A DNA stretch of 34,143 nt from Bacteroidia bacterium (GTDB taxonomy: Bacteria; Bacteroidota; Bacteroidia; Flavobacteriales; Flavobacteriaceae), in contig JAUIGO010000031.1 of assembly GCA_030429955.1 (NCBI GenBank), forward strand, positions 1 to 34,143. Direction: 5' to 3'. The position numbers were made by a program, and so were the translations under genes. The notes below the pieces were generated by a model, which was not told the origin of the DNA, did no database searches, and saw nothing but the letters and a program-made list of their open reading frames with translations. Shown one piece after another: positions 16,942 to 26,276 of the stretch (position 1 is the stretch's first letter; the number at the start of each line of letters is the position of its first letter).

Positions 16942-17414
16942 TGGAACATTGCATTGTAAATACTCCTTTAGGATTTGCCAAACTAGAAGGCGATGAAAAT
17001 GGTGTTTCTTCGCTCACTGTTTTAAACAACGATGTTGCAGTATCAAGTACAATTCCGGAAGTTTTAGATGATGCTGTAAGCCAACTTAACGAATATTTTA
17101 AAGGAGAGCGTAAAATATTCAGTTTAAATTTAAACCCAGAAGGAACCGATTTTCAAAAACGTGTTTGGGATAAATTACTCACTATTCCTTATGGAAAAAC
17201 AACTTCTTATTTGGAACTTTCAAAAGAATTAGGTGATGTGAAAGCCATTAGAGCTGTTGCAAGTGCAAATGGTAAAAATCCACTTTGGATCATTGTGCCT
17301 TGTCATAGAGTCATTGGAAGTGATGGCAGTTTAACTGGTTATGCAGGAGGCTTACACAGAAAACAATGGTTATTGGAACATGAAAATCCTTATAAACAAC
17401 AATCTTTATTTTAA
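16941..17414 (+). CDS. ogt: Methylated-DNA-protein cysteine methyltransferase
   Basis: This 157-residue suicide enzyme removes alkyl groups from O6-alkylguanine in DNA. The acceptor cysteine is C121 in LWIIVPCHRVIGSDGSLTGY. The DNA-binding helix is the RAVASANGKNP region, preceded by FQKRVWDKLLTIPYGKTTSY. Its size fits the Ogt class, with no Ada-type N-terminal domain. Translation is probably coupled to the CNNM gene through the TAATG overlap. Confidence 0.95.
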   Translation: MEHCIVNTPLGFAKLEGDENGVSSLTVLNNDVAVSSTIPEVLDDAVSQLNEYFKGERKIFSLNLNPEGTDFQKRVWDKLLTIPYGKTTSYLELSKELGDVKAIRAVASANGKNPLWIIVPCHRVIGSDGSLTGYAGGLHRKQWLLEHENPYKQQSLF

Positions 17415-17434
17415 TAAAACAAGTTAAACACTTT

Positions 17435-18586
17435 ATGAAATTCCTGAAAAAACTCCTAAAATGGATAGTTATTCCTTTCGGATTATTAATATTGGTCACT
17501 TATATTTTTGATTATAATTATATTTTAAAAGGTGTGAGGATAGTCTATTTTACTGGACATAACACTGCTTTTATTGATGACTATCCCTATTTTGAAAATG
17601 CCATCATTGAAAAAAGCAATAACCCTGAACCTTGGCCAAATCATAAAGACTATAATAAAGTAAAAGAAACAGAAGTTCTTTCTACTTCAAACAAAGATTG
17701 GGGAACAATAGCATTTGTTATAATAAAAAACGACAGCATTTGGTTTGAAAATTATTATGATGGTTTTAATGAGAACTCCAAAACCAATTCTTTTTCAATG
17801 GCAAAAAGCATTACTTCAGCAATGCTAGGAAAAGCCATTATGGATGGCCATATTAAAAGCTTAGACCAACCTATTAGTGATTTCTACCCAAAATATAAAT
17901 ACGCAAAAACGACTGTTGGTGATTTAGCATCAATGGCTTCAGGATTAGATTGGGTAGAAAGTTATACAAGTCCGTTTTCTGTAACAGCTCGATCAAATTA
18001 TGATGACGACTTAGCCGAAGTTATTCTAAATCAAGAAATCACCGAAACTCCAGGAGTTGCCTATAAATATTTAAGTGGCAGTACAGCTCTACTTGGTATG
18101 ATAATTCAAAAAGCAACTGAAAAACCTCTTGCAAATTATTTGTCTGAAAATTTCTGGAAACCTATGGGAGCAACTAATGATGCGCTTTGGCAATTAGATG
18201 ACGATGACAATAAACTAGCAAAAGCATTTTGCTGTATATCAAGTAACGCTAAAGATTTTGCGCGTTTTGGAAAATTATATAAAGATTATGGCAAATGGAA
18301 TGGACAACAATTATTAGATTCTACTTTCGTTGTAAAATCTGTTACACCTCGTTTTAATGAAAGTCCAGAATATGGTTATGGTTGGTGGCTTAAAGAACAA
18401 AATGAAAAGTCGTTTTTTATGATGCGTGGCCACTTAGGACAGTATGTTATCGTACAACCAGAAGACAATGTAATTATTGTTCGTTTAGGTCATCAAAAAT
18501 CTTCTGATGAAGGAGAGCCAACTTTTACAAAAGATATTTCAGTTTATATTGATGAAGCATATAAAATGCTGAATAGCAAAAGGTAA
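17435..18586 (+). CDS. Membrane-anchored serine hydrolase (beta-lactamase class C fold)
   Basis: The 383-residue protein has one N-terminal membrane segment (about 9-27) behind a Lys-rich start, so the catalytic part should face the periplasm. The SxxK motif is S121-M-A-K124 in NSFSMAKSITSAMLG. YKYLSGS supplies the second motif, and MMRGHLGQY supplies the third. It resembles 6-aminohexanoate-dimer hydrolase/EstB-like members of the class C family. The substrate is unknown. It starts 20 bases after the ogt stop and is probably in the same transcript. It is not a close copy of the serine hydrolase at 14490. Confidence 0.87.
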   Translation: MKFLKKLLKWIVIPFGLLILVTYIFDYNYILKGVRIVYFTGHNTAFIDDYPYFENAIIEKSNNPEPWPNHKDYNKVKETEVLSTSNKDWGTIAFVIIKNDSIWFENYYDGFNENSKTNSFSMAKSITSAMLGKAIMDGHIKSLDQPISDFYPKYKYAKTTVGDLASMASGLDWVESYTSPFSVTARSNYDDDLAEVILNQEITETPGVAYKYLSGSTALLGMIIQKATEKPLANYLSENFWKPMGATNDALWQLDDDDNKLAKAFCCISSNAKDFARFGKLYKDYGKWNGQQLLDSTFVVKSVTPRFNESPEYGYGWWLKEQNEKSFFMMRGHLGQYVIVQPEDNVIIVRLGHQKSSDEGEPTFTKDISVYIDEAYKMLNSKR

Positions 18587-18642
18587 GATTTCAGTTTTAA
18601 ATTTTATTTCCTTAGTTTTATAATGAAATAACTTTACTAGAA

Positions 18643-19356
18643 ATGATTTCAAAACTAAATTTAGAAAACATCTTGTTTCTTGATATTGAAACGGTTCCGG
18701 AAACACAATATTTCTCAGACTTAGACGAAACAAAACAAGCGCTTTGGGAACATAAATCGCAATACCAACGCAAAGATGATGTTACTGCTGAAGCCTTTTA
18801 TGAACGTGCAGGTATTTGGGCAGAATTTGGCAAAATAGTCTGTATTTCGGTCGGTTATTTTTCTAATAAAGGAGATATCAGGAATTTTAGAGTTACCTCT
18901 TTTTATGGTGATGAAGTTAAAATATTAAAAGATTTTAAAAACCTCATCATCTCACATTTTAGTCAAGCCAAACATTTGCTGTGTGCTCATAATGGTAAAG
19001 AATTTGATTTTCCTTATATAGCGAGACGAATGATTATTCACAATATAGAATTGCCATATAAACTAAACCTTTTTGGTAAAAAACCATGGGAAGTGCCTCA
19101 TCTTGATACTTTAGAATTATGGAAGTTTGGCGACTACAAAACCTATACCTCGTTAAAGTTACTTACTAACGTGTTAGGAATTCCTTCACCAAAAGATGAT
19201 ATTGATGGTAGCGAAGTATATAGTGTTTATTACAACGAAAAAAACATAGATAGAATCATCAATTATTGTGAAAAAGACACCATTGCAGTAGCGCAAATAT
19301 TCTTAAGACTGCGAGGTGATGATTTATTAATTGAAGATGAAATTATACACTTATAA
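18643..19356 (+). CDS. Predicted DEDDy 3'-5' exonuclease (PolB-like)
   Basis: This 237-residue protein has an RNase H-like exonuclease fold. ExoI is D14-x-E16 (FLDIETVPE), ExoII contains D122 (AHNGKEFDFPYIARR), and ExoIII is YxxxD with Y208 and D212 (YCEKDTIAVA), making it a DEDDy enzyme. All four acidic residues and the Tyr are present. No polymerase domain is attached. It belongs to the stand-alone PolB-type exonuclease family of Bacteroidota; a DNA or RNA trimming role is inferred. A bidirectional terminator follows directly. Confidence 0.88.
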   Translation: MISKLNLENILFLDIETVPETQYFSDLDETKQALWEHKSQYQRKDDVTAEAFYERAGIWAEFGKIVCISVGYFSNKGDIRNFRVTSFYGDEVKILKDFKNLIISHFSQAKHLLCAHNGKEFDFPYIARRMIIHNIELPYKLNLFGKKPWEVPHLDTLELWKFGDYKTYTSLKLLTNVLGIPSPKDDIDGSEVYSVYYNEKNIDRIINYCEKDTIAVAQIFLRLRGDDLLIEDEIIHL

Positions 19357-19357
19357 A

Positions 19358-19386
19358 AAAAGTCCAGATTTAAAATCTGGACTTTT
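19358..19386. terminator. Bidirectional intrinsic terminator
   Basis: AAAAGTCCAGATTT (19358-19371) and AAATCTGGACTTTT (19373-19386) are perfect reverse complements with one base between them, so the practical hairpin is GTCCAGAT/ATCTGGAC with a small loop. Each side is flanked by an A or T run. It lies between the convergent exonuclease and S8 protease genes and can serve both. Confidence 0.88.
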
Positions 19387-19407
19387 CAATTCATGTTTGG
19401 TTAGTGT

Positions 19408-22400
19408 TTAACGTCTGATAAATTTCTTTGTCATAGTTTCTTCACCATCATTTATTTCAATAAAATACATTCCAGATTTTAAGCTTTCAACATTTATTTG
19501 TTGATCCTTTAATTCTCCTGAAAGTACTGTTTGTCCAATCATGTTAATCACTCTGTACGAAACAGCAACATCATCTAACAATTTTACATTAAGTATATTT
19601 CCAGAAACTGGATTCGGATAAATTGAGAATTCTTTGTCATTTCCATTTTCAGTAGAAGTAATTGTATAACCTCCACCTAAGGATGTAATCGTGTTGTCAG
19701 AACTAGTTCCGTTTGTAATTCCAGTAATGGTCACTTGATCTATATAAATGTAATCTGAATTACCACTTGCATCACAACGGAATCTGAATCCAGCGTTAGA
19801 CACCAAGTTATACGTTGCAGCATCTAAAGTTACTGTTGCTACATAGAATGACCCATTGTCAAAACTTGATCCAGCAGCGTAAGCAGCAACGGTTGTAAAT
19901 CCTGAACCATCATCATATTGCAGCCAGAAATCTTCTCCATTTTCCATACTCCAAGGGTAGAAATAGAACTCTACCTCAACCTGAGTATAAGGAGACACAT
20001 CAACATTTGATAGTGTCATTGTTGACGTTGAAGTGTCATCTCTTAATCTAATAGAATAAGACCCTTCATAAGAGTTAGCTCCAGAATAACGTGCAGCATC
20101 GCTTCCTCCATCTGCCCAGTTGTCCCAACCAGTCTCAAAGAATCCTTGATGAATAACAACACTTCCTGTTTGACATGGTGCACATGAAGAACCTCCACAA
20201 TCAACTCCAGTTTCGTCTCCATTTTGAATACCATCACTACAAGTTGGTGCAGCTGGCTCTGAAAGGTTTATATTATCAATAGCAATATCTGCTTGCCATG
20301 TGCTGCCAACAAATCTGTTGAATCTTAACTGAACGGTTCCTCCAGCATAAGCACTTAAATCAACACTTGCTGAATTCCATTGATTGCCTTTATTTCCAGA
20401 TTCGTTCCAAATACTTGTCCAAGTATCGCCTTCATCAGTACTTGCTTCTAGGTCAATTGTTCCCATATCTGAAGCGCCATACATGTGATAGTCAAAATCA
20501 AATGTAGGTGATGTCATTCCGCTTAAATCAAAACAAGGAGAATTAAGTATCGCTCTTTTGCTTGGGTAATTAGGACTAGAAGCTTCAACATAAATGTAAT
20601 AACTACCTTGTGAAGCCGAACCTGGTCCAGTATTACTTGATGGTGTTCCACTAGCATCAACTGTCCAGTCTATATCATCAGCAGTTGACTGTGTCCAAGC
20701 TCCTAATGTATTTTCAAACCCTTCAGTATAAGGGAATGTAGAAATTCCGCCTGAACATCCACTAGAAGGCTCAGAAACATTTACAGTTCTTATAACTTGT
20801 GTCGCAGCATTTCCAGCAGAATCGCTTACCTTATAAAATCTAGAATATGTTCCAGCCACTGCTGTGTTTACATTTCCAGTAATTACAATGTTAGATGTTA
20901 AATCGCCATCTACATTATCATTTGCTGTTGCTCCTAATTCATTATATGTATCTCCAACTGTTAAGTTAATTGTTGAAGCACCTATAAGTGTAATAACTGG
21001 AGGTGTTGTGTCTGCTACTGCAGCTACGTTAACTGTTCTCGTAACCTCGTCAGCAGCATTTCCAGCTGCATCACTTACATTATAGGTAACCACATAAGTG
21101 CCTACAGTATTTGTGTCAACCGTATCTCCTCCTATAACAATATTTGCAGTGATGTTTCCATCTATATCATCTGTTGCAGTTGCACCTTGTTCATTGTAAG
21201 TATCTCCTTGATTTAAGTTGATTGTTGATGCGCCTACCAAAGTAATTACTGGTTTGGTAGTATCTGGAGTTCCTCCTCCAATGTTTACAGTGTAATCTTC
21301 AACTTCGCCATAAGTAAATGAACCACAAGCTGAAGGTATTGCATTATAACTCATAGAAACTCTCATTCTAGTAGCTCCATCAGTAGCTCCAGAAGGAACA
21401 GTAAAGTTTCCACTTACTGGAGTTGTTTGAGTTGCTGATTGTGTCCAAACCTGTTCTCCAGCATCATCAAAATCTCCATCTTTATTATAATCAATCCAAA
21501 CTGAATAGCCTTCACTATACACAGTTCCAGTCCAAGTTGGCGTAACTGTAATAGTGTATTGACTGTTCTTTGTTAAATCTGTTGAAATGTTAGTGAAATC
21601 TGTATAAAATTGTCCTCCAGAAGCATTATCAATTGTGTTTAACTGAACTCTGCCAATATATTCATCATTAATATTCGTACTTGCAGAATCACAATAGTTA
21701 AGTTGAACTTCTGTTGTTGTAAAATTAACTGAACCACTATATGATGATGTTGAAGTATCTGGGCAAACACTTCTTACTTGAACTTCATAAGAGGTTAAGG
21801 GTGTTAATCCGGTTAATGAAGCAGAAGCTCCACCAACATTTACAGTTGTCCAAGATCCACCTGTTTCACGATACCTAACATCATAAGATGCTCCAGGAAC
21901 AGCGTCCCAAGAAATGGTAGCAGTAGATGATCCGAATCCATCAACATTTAATCCTTTTGGAGTTGTAGCATTACAAACTACTGGAGTTGATGAAATGCCT
22001 GTAACTATTAAGGAATAGTTTTGACTACCTCCAGTTAACGATCCTTTGTGAGTTACTGTAATCGTGTATGTGCCACTTGCATTTGCAACATCAACACGTT
22101 CGTAAGGATCTACATTATTATCTCCTGTTCCATTGGTTGTAATGCTAGTTAATTTCCAAGGGTTGTGAGTTGTTCCTCCTTTACTTACTCTAATATCTAG
22201 ATCATTTACTAAAACTGGAGTATTGTTATTTGTTATTGTATTTGCCGTTCCTGCGCGATCTGTCCAAGAAATGGAAGCCATTAAATCATTAACACCATCA
22301 GAATCAACCGTAATTTGATACGATTGTCCGCTTGTTAATGTTAATTCTTCAATTTTAGATGCGTTACCATTATCAGTAATTGCTTCAGCAGCTCTTTTTG

Positions 22401-23640
22401 CATTCAAAAGTCCCCAACCATAAACTGCATCTGGACCATTTGGACCAGCATCATCTGCTGTGTGTAAAGCCAATCCTTTTAAGGTAGAGGCTTTCATAAA
22501 TGAACCATTTACATTGTTTGCATGCTGTTGTAAAATCAATAGCGTTCCTGCCACATTTGGTGACGCCATTGAGGTTCCAGAAATGCTATTGTAAGCTGTG
22601 TCGCTTGACTCATACGTTGAATAAACTCCCGAGCCATTACCTGTAATATCTGGTTTGATCCTGTAATCATCAGTAGGTCCTTCACTACTTGAGCCACTTA
22701 TGGTAACACTAATTAAGTTGCCGTTACCATCAATATTAGCATCTTGTGCATTTGCAACGACTAGGTTGTTTTTTGATGTAGAGTGACCAGTTAATTTGTC
22801 ATACGATGAGTTCCCATCCAATGGAGCTCCATTGGCTGTATTATCGTTACCATCGTTTCCAGCAGCCACAACCATTAAATAGTTTGGCGCATTGAACATG
22901 AGGTTATCCCAATCTCTAGAATCGTCAATATAACCTCCAAAATAATGATCTGGAAGCCATGGTTGTCCTGTGTTTGGATTTCTTGTTGCATAACCATAAG
23001 AGTGATTAGAAATTAGCATTCCATTACCAGCAGCTGTAGTAGCTTCAGCAAGATCACTATTCCAATCATAACCGATTGCATCAGCATGAGGCGCCATTCC
23101 TTTGGCGTTTGCTACAACTCCTGAAGCCATAATGGTTCCAGTTACGTGAGCTGAATGATAATGCAATGCAGAAGTGCCATCTCCTACAGAAAACCTATTG
23201 TTTCCTCCAGCTCCATCATATTCTTGATGTGAAGCTCTTGCAAGGCCTCCATCCCAAACGTGAGCAGTCATGTTCTGACCATTTAAGTTTAAGCCCAGAG
23301 AACCTCCAGAATTTAGGTGATTTGTTCTAGTAGATCTGGCAGCATCTACGTTAAAAGTTGTAAAATAAATAGGTTGCCCTTCTGGAGTGATTTTCTTTAA
23401 TTCCAGAAGCCTTCCATTACTTTCAAAACGTTTTTGTAAGTTTCTAATCTGTGCCAAAGCATCGACTCTTTGCTTTTCTTGATTCGTTTTGTTTTGAAAT
23501 TCAACTAAAAGTTGATCGATTTTTTGCTTGTCGTAACGACTTGTTATTTGTTCCTTTTGCCTTTCGGTTTGACCAAAAGCTGAGTACCCAAAAAACATAA
23601 TCATTACCACGAACAAACTCTTAAAATAATTGTTTCTCAT
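19408..23640 (-). CDS. Multidomain subtilisin-like (S8) protease with T9SS sorting domain
   Basis: The 1410-residue protein starts with a signal peptide (1-23, ending GYSAFG). The S8 domain (about 100-420) has the triad D130 (AHVWDGG), H165 (HYHSAHVTGT) and S357 (SGTSMASPNVAG), with oxyanion N262 (VVAAGND). Then come a beta-rich P-like domain (about 425-552), fibronectin III (about 562-645), a GEVED domain (to about 785), two tandem DUF5011/HYR-like Ig domains (about 793-961), a MAM-like adhesive domain (about 965-1130), a Cys-rich linker with NGDETGVDCGG, and a further beta-sandwich. The C-terminal ~70 residues (FSIYPNPVSGN to TMTKKFIRR) are a type A T9SS sorting signal. It is expected at the cell surface or outside, degrading proteins. 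Confidence 0.93.
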   Translation of the reverse strand: MRNNYFKSLFVVMIMFFGYSAFGQTERQKEQITSRYDKQKIDQLLVEFQNKTNQEKQRVDALAQIRNLQKRFESNGRLLELKKITPEGQPIYFTTFNVDAARSTRTNHLNSGGSLGLNLNGQNMTAHVWDGGLARASHQEYDGAGGNNRFSVGDGTSALHYHSAHVTGTIMASGVVANAKGMAPHADAIGYDWNSDLAEATTAAGNGMLISNHSYGYATRNPNTGQPWLPDHYFGGYIDDSRDWDNLMFNAPNYLMVVAAGNDGNDNTANGAPLDGNSSYDKLTGHSTSKNNLVVANAQDANIDGNGNLISVTISGSSSEGPTDDYRIKPDITGNGSGVYSTYESSDTAYNSISGTSMASPNVAGTLLILQQHANNVNGSFMKASTLKGLALHTADDAGPNGPDAVYGWGLLNAKRAAEAITDNGNASKIEELTLTSGQSYQITVDSDGVNDLMASISWTDRAGTANTITNNNTPVLVNDLDIRVSKGGTTHNPWKLTSITTNGTGDNNVDPYERVDVANASGTYTITVTHKGSLTGGSQNYSLIVTGISSTPVVCNATTPKGLNVDGFGSSTATISWDAVPGASYDVRYRETGGSWTTVNVGGASASLTGLTPLTSYEVQVRSVCPDTSTSSYSGSVNFTTTEVQLNYCDSASTNINDEYIGRVQLNTIDNASGGQFYTDFTNISTDLTKNSQYTITVTPTWTGTVYSEGYSVWIDYNKDGDFDDAGEQVWTQSATQTTPVSGNFTVPSGATDGATRMRVSMSYNAIPSACGSFTYGEVEDYTVNIGGGTPDTTKPVITLVGASTINLNQGDTYNEQGATATDDIDGNITANIVIGGDTVDTNTVGTYVVTYNVSDAAGNAADEVTRTVNVAAVADTTPPVITLIGASTINLTVGDTYNELGATANDNVDGDLTSNIVITGNVNTAVAGTYSRFYKVSDSAGNAATQVIRTVNVSEPSSGCSGGISTFPYTEGFENTLGAWTQSTADDIDWTVDASGTPSSNTGPGSASQGSYYIYVEASSPNYPSKRAILNSPCFDLSGMTSPTFDFDYHMYGASDMGTIDLEASTDEGDTWTSIWNESGNKGNQWNSASVDLSAYAGGTVQLRFNRFVGSTWQADIAIDNINLSEPAAPTCSDGIQNGDETGVDCGGSSCAPCQTGSVVIHQGFFETGWDNWADGGSDAARYSGANSYEGSYSIRLRDDTSTSTMTLSNVDVSPYTQVEVEFYFYPWSMENGEDFWLQYDDGSGFTTVAAYAAGSSFDNGSFYVATVTLDAATYNLVSNAGFRFRCDASGNSDYIYIDQVTITGITNGTSSDNTITSLGGGYTITSTENGNDKEFSIYPNPVSGNILNVKLLDDVAVSYRVINMIGQTVLSGELKDQQINVESLKSGMYFIEINDGEETMTKKFIRR

Positions 23641-23776
23641 AATTGTTGATGGTTAATTAAATTTTTGTGAATTTTTTGTGAGATTTTTTATTAAATCCGC
23701 ATGAAAATATTAAAATAATGTTAAAATAAAAATTATGTTAACGCTTTTTCGGTTAAAAACAGAAAGTATTTTTTTT

Positions 23777-23795
23777 ATTACGGAAAAGCCGTAAT
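23777..23795. promoter_or_regulatory. Palindrome with TACGG-N5-CCGTA core, copy 1
   Basis: ATTACGG (23777-23783) and CCGTAAT (23789-23795) pair perfectly around AAAAG. The site is in the divergent gap between the S8 protease and the ABC transporter gene, 28 bases before the latter's ATG. No gene on either strand ends into it, so a terminator is unlikely. A near-identical 15-base core recurs at 31869-31883. Confidence 0.55.
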
Positions 23796-23823
23796 TTTTT
23801 GTCAGAAAAGTCTAACTTTAAGT

Positions 23824-25515
23824 ATGCAAAAAGAGCCTTTATTAAAAATAAGCCGTCTTTCAATTTCGTTTAATTCAAATCATGAATCAAAAGAAGTTGT
23901 CCATGAAATTTCTTATGAATTAAATAAAAATGAAATTCTTGGAATTGTTGGCGAATCTGGTAGTGGAAAATCTGTGTCATCCCTTGCTATTATGGGATTG
24001 TTACCTAAAAAAGTGTCAAAAATAAATTCAGGTAAAATACAATTCAATGGTCAGGATTTAACTCAAATTACTCCTAAAGAATTTCAAACCATAAGAGGCA
24101 ATGACATCGCGATGATTTTTCAAGAACCTATGAGTTCTTTGAACCCATCAATGCGATGTGGTGAGCAAGTTCTGGAAATCATTTTACAGCACACGTCGCT
24201 ATCAAAAAACAAAGCTAAAGAAGAAGTAATTTCTTTATTTGAACAGGTAAAATTGCCAACTCCAGAGATAACCTATGAAAAATACCCTCATGAAATTTCT
24301 GGCGGGCAAAAACAACGAGTTATGATTGCCATGGCTATTGCTTGTAAGCCAAAAATTTTAATTGCAGACGAGCCTACAACTGCATTGGATGTAACGGTTC
24401 AAAAAGAGATTATTGAGTTGCTCAAAACTCTTCAGCAAGAGAACAACATGTCTATAATTTTCATATCGCATGATTTATCATTGGTTTCAGAAATTGCAGA
24501 TCGGATTCTGGTGATGTATCAAGGTGAAATTGTTGAACAAGGAACTACTCATGATATTTTTAAAAATCCAAAACACAATTATACGCAAGCATTAATTAGT
24601 TCAAAACCATCTTTAGACGTTAGGTTAAAACAATTGCCAACAATTTCAGATGTTGTGAACAATACTATTGTTAGTACTGAAATTACTAATGAACAACGCA
24701 AAGAGCATCATAAAAGATTGTACAGTAAGCCTCCTTTGTTAGAAATTATAAACCTTGAAAAAGAATATGTGTCTAAAGCTGGTTTTTTTGGAAAATCAAC
24801 AAAATTTAAAGCTGTTGATAAGGTGAGTTTTAAGTTGTATGAAGGTGAAACCTTAGGCCTAGTTGGTGAATCAGGTTGTGGAAAATCGACTCTTGGTAAC
24901 GCTATTCTGCAGTTAGATAAAGTAACTTTTGGAACAATACTATATAAAGGAGAGGACATCACAAATTTAGCTTCAAAAAAAATAAGAGAACTGAGAAAAG
25001 ACCTTCAAATCATTTTTCAGGACCCTTATTCTTCTTTAAACCCAAGAATAACCGTTGGAGAATCTATCATTGAACCAATGAAAGTACATAAGCTATTTAA
25101 TTCTAACGAAGAACGCAAAGCAAAAGCACTACAGATATTGGAACGAGTTGGTTTGTCTGCCGAACATTTTAATAGGTATCCTCATGAATTTTCTGGTGGA
25201 CAACGTCAGCGAATAGGAATCGCTAGAACTATTGCAGTAGAGCCTAAATTAATTGTGTGCGACGAATCAGTTTCTGCGCTTGATATTTCTGTGCAAGCTC
25301 AGGTTCTAAATTTATTGAACGAATTGAAAGACAACTTCGGATTCACTTATATATTTATTTCACATGACTTAGCTGTGGTTAAATACATGTCTGATAATCT
25401 TCTTGTGATGAGTAATGGTAAAATTGAAGAGGAAGGTGAAGCTGATTCAGTTTACGGAAACCCTAAAAAAGCATACACCCAAAAATTAATTGATGCTATA
25501 CCCAAAGGGTTATAG
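23824..25515 (+). CDS. Fused two-ATPase peptide ABC transporter ATP-binding protein (DppD-DppF type)
   Basis: The 563-residue protein contains two complete ABC ATPase domains. Domain 1 has Walker A GESGSGKS (43-50), signature SGGQKQR (159-165), Walker B ILIADEP and switch H in FISHDLS. Domain 2 has Walker A GESGCGKS (348-355), signature SGGQRQR, Walker B LIVCDES and FISHDLA. Each is followed by the oligopeptide-type C-terminal extension (HNYTQALISSKP; KAYTQKLIDAIPKG). It energises dipeptide/oligopeptide or nickel-type uptake through permeases that are not in this window. The Walker B Glu is present in both halves, so both should hydrolyse ATP. Confidence 0.94.
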   Translation: MQKEPLLKISRLSISFNSNHESKEVVHEISYELNKNEILGIVGESGSGKSVSSLAIMGLLPKKVSKINSGKIQFNGQDLTQITPKEFQTIRGNDIAMIFQEPMSSLNPSMRCGEQVLEIILQHTSLSKNKAKEEVISLFEQVKLPTPEITYEKYPHEISGGQKQRVMIAMAIACKPKILIADEPTTALDVTVQKEIIELLKTLQQENNMSIIFISHDLSLVSEIADRILVMYQGEIVEQGTTHDIFKNPKHNYTQALISSKPSLDVRLKQLPTISDVVNNTIVSTEITNEQRKEHHKRLYSKPPLLEIINLEKEYVSKAGFFGKSTKFKAVDKVSFKLYEGETLGLVGESGCGKSTLGNAILQLDKVTFGTILYKGEDITNLASKKIRELRKDLQIIFQDPYSSLNPRITVGESIIEPMKVHKLFNSNEERKAKALQILERVGLSAEHFNRYPHEFSGGQRQRIGIARTIAVEPKLIVCDESVSALDISVQAQVLNLLNELKDNFGFTYIFISHDLAVVKYMSDNLLVMSNGKIEEEGEADSVYGNPKKAYTQKLIDAIPKGL

Positions 25516-25530
25516 CATCAATAGTTTTTT
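25490..25530 (+). terminator. Strong intrinsic terminator overlapping the ABC gene stop codon
   Basis: TTGATGCTATACCC (25490-25503) pairs with GGGTTATAGCATCAA (25507-25521), with one bulged T and an AAA loop, followed by TTTTTT at 25525-25530. The last codons and the TAG stop of the ABC gene are inside the stem, so the C-terminus of the protein and the terminator share sequence. Confidence 0.88.
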
Positions 25531-25635
25531 GGTTAATAACATAATGTCTTTTACAAGTTTCATCGTGTTTTCAAGACTTAAGAATAGTTTCTTAAATCTA
25601 TAAGTAGGTTCTGGTAGATTTGTTGATACATTCAT
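25510..25635 (-). CDS. Possible 41-residue small protein
   Basis: An ATG frame from 25635 gives a 41-residue sequence that starts MNVSTNLPEPTYRFKKLFLS and ends in a hydrophobic, Lys-rich stretch (KDIMLLTKKLLML). It fills most of the gap between the ABC gene and the small lipoprotein, and its stop lies inside the terminator stem. I recognise no family. There is no promoter box or ribosome site that settles it, and a 41-codon frame can arise by chance in AT-rich DNA. Confidence 0.22.
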   Translation of the reverse strand: MNVSTNLPEPTYRFKKLFLSLENTMKLVKDIMLLTKKLLML

Positions 25636-25775
25636 AAGTTAAATTCATGGTAGATTTGGGGCAAATCTGTTATTTAATTTGGTTAATTTGGGGACTGCTA
25701 ATATGGAACTTATTTTAAAATAATCAGCTTAAAAGCGTAATTATTCGATGAAATGCTTATTTTTTTAACATTTTA
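25636..25775. other. Non-coding gap with an inverted repeat and a short tandem repeat
   Basis: AGATTTG (25652-25658) and CAAATCT (25662-25668) pair around GGG. Shortly after, TTAATTTGG occurs twice in tandem. TAGATTTG (25651-25658, and again at 25615-25622) fits the plus-strand -7 box consensus, but no plus-strand gene follows, so it is probably chance. Nothing else was seen. Confidence 0.3.
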
Positions 25776-26273
25776 CTATTTAAATAGCTTATAGACAGAT
25801 TTCTTTTTATCTAACGTCTTCATTTTTGAAGTAAATAATTCCAATAGTTTATTTTTATAAGGATGCTCATCTGCCAAACAATCATTGTTGTTAGAATCTA
25901 AAGCAATTAAGATCGCAAAATAATCGCTTAGAGTTTCAGTTCCTGAAGCTATTACAGTAAAGTTTTCATCACTATCCAATAACTTTATTTTACTCCAAAT
26001 AATTTCATTAATGTTTTCCTGATATCTTCCTTTAATTTTTTCATTCCACTCTCCATAGTTTAGATACATTAGTTTCATAGCATCTAAAGCAGATTGAATT
26101 TTATAAAATCTCAATTCATTTACAAGAATAGTATCATTGTTTAAAACTAAAGGCGTTTGAACTGTATCAAAATCGATTAATGGTTTTAGATCAACTGCTT
26201 CTTTGGAGGAAGAACAAGATAAAGCAGATCCCAATAGGAATAAATAGCAAACGTGTTTAATAAAACCTTTCAT
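25776..26273 (-). CDS. Small lipoprotein of unknown function
   Basis: This 165-residue protein has an N-terminal export signal ending in GSALSCSSSKE, with the lipid-bearing cysteine at C20, so it is expected at the inner or outer membrane. The mature part is mixed alpha/beta, acidic then Lys-rich at the end. I recognise no family. It starts 3 bases after the scoB stop on the same strand and must be co-transcribed with scoAB, although no functional link to ketone-body metabolism is obvious. Confidence 0.8.
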   Translation of the reverse strand: MKGFIKHVCYLFLLGSALSCSSSKEAVDLKPLIDFDTVQTPLVLNNDTILVNELRFYKIQSALDAMKLMYLNYGEWNEKIKGRYQENINEIIWSKIKLLDSDENFTVIASGTETLSDYFAILIALDSNNNDCLADEHPYKNKLLELFTSKMKTLDKKKSVYKLFK

Positions 26274-26276
26274 TTT

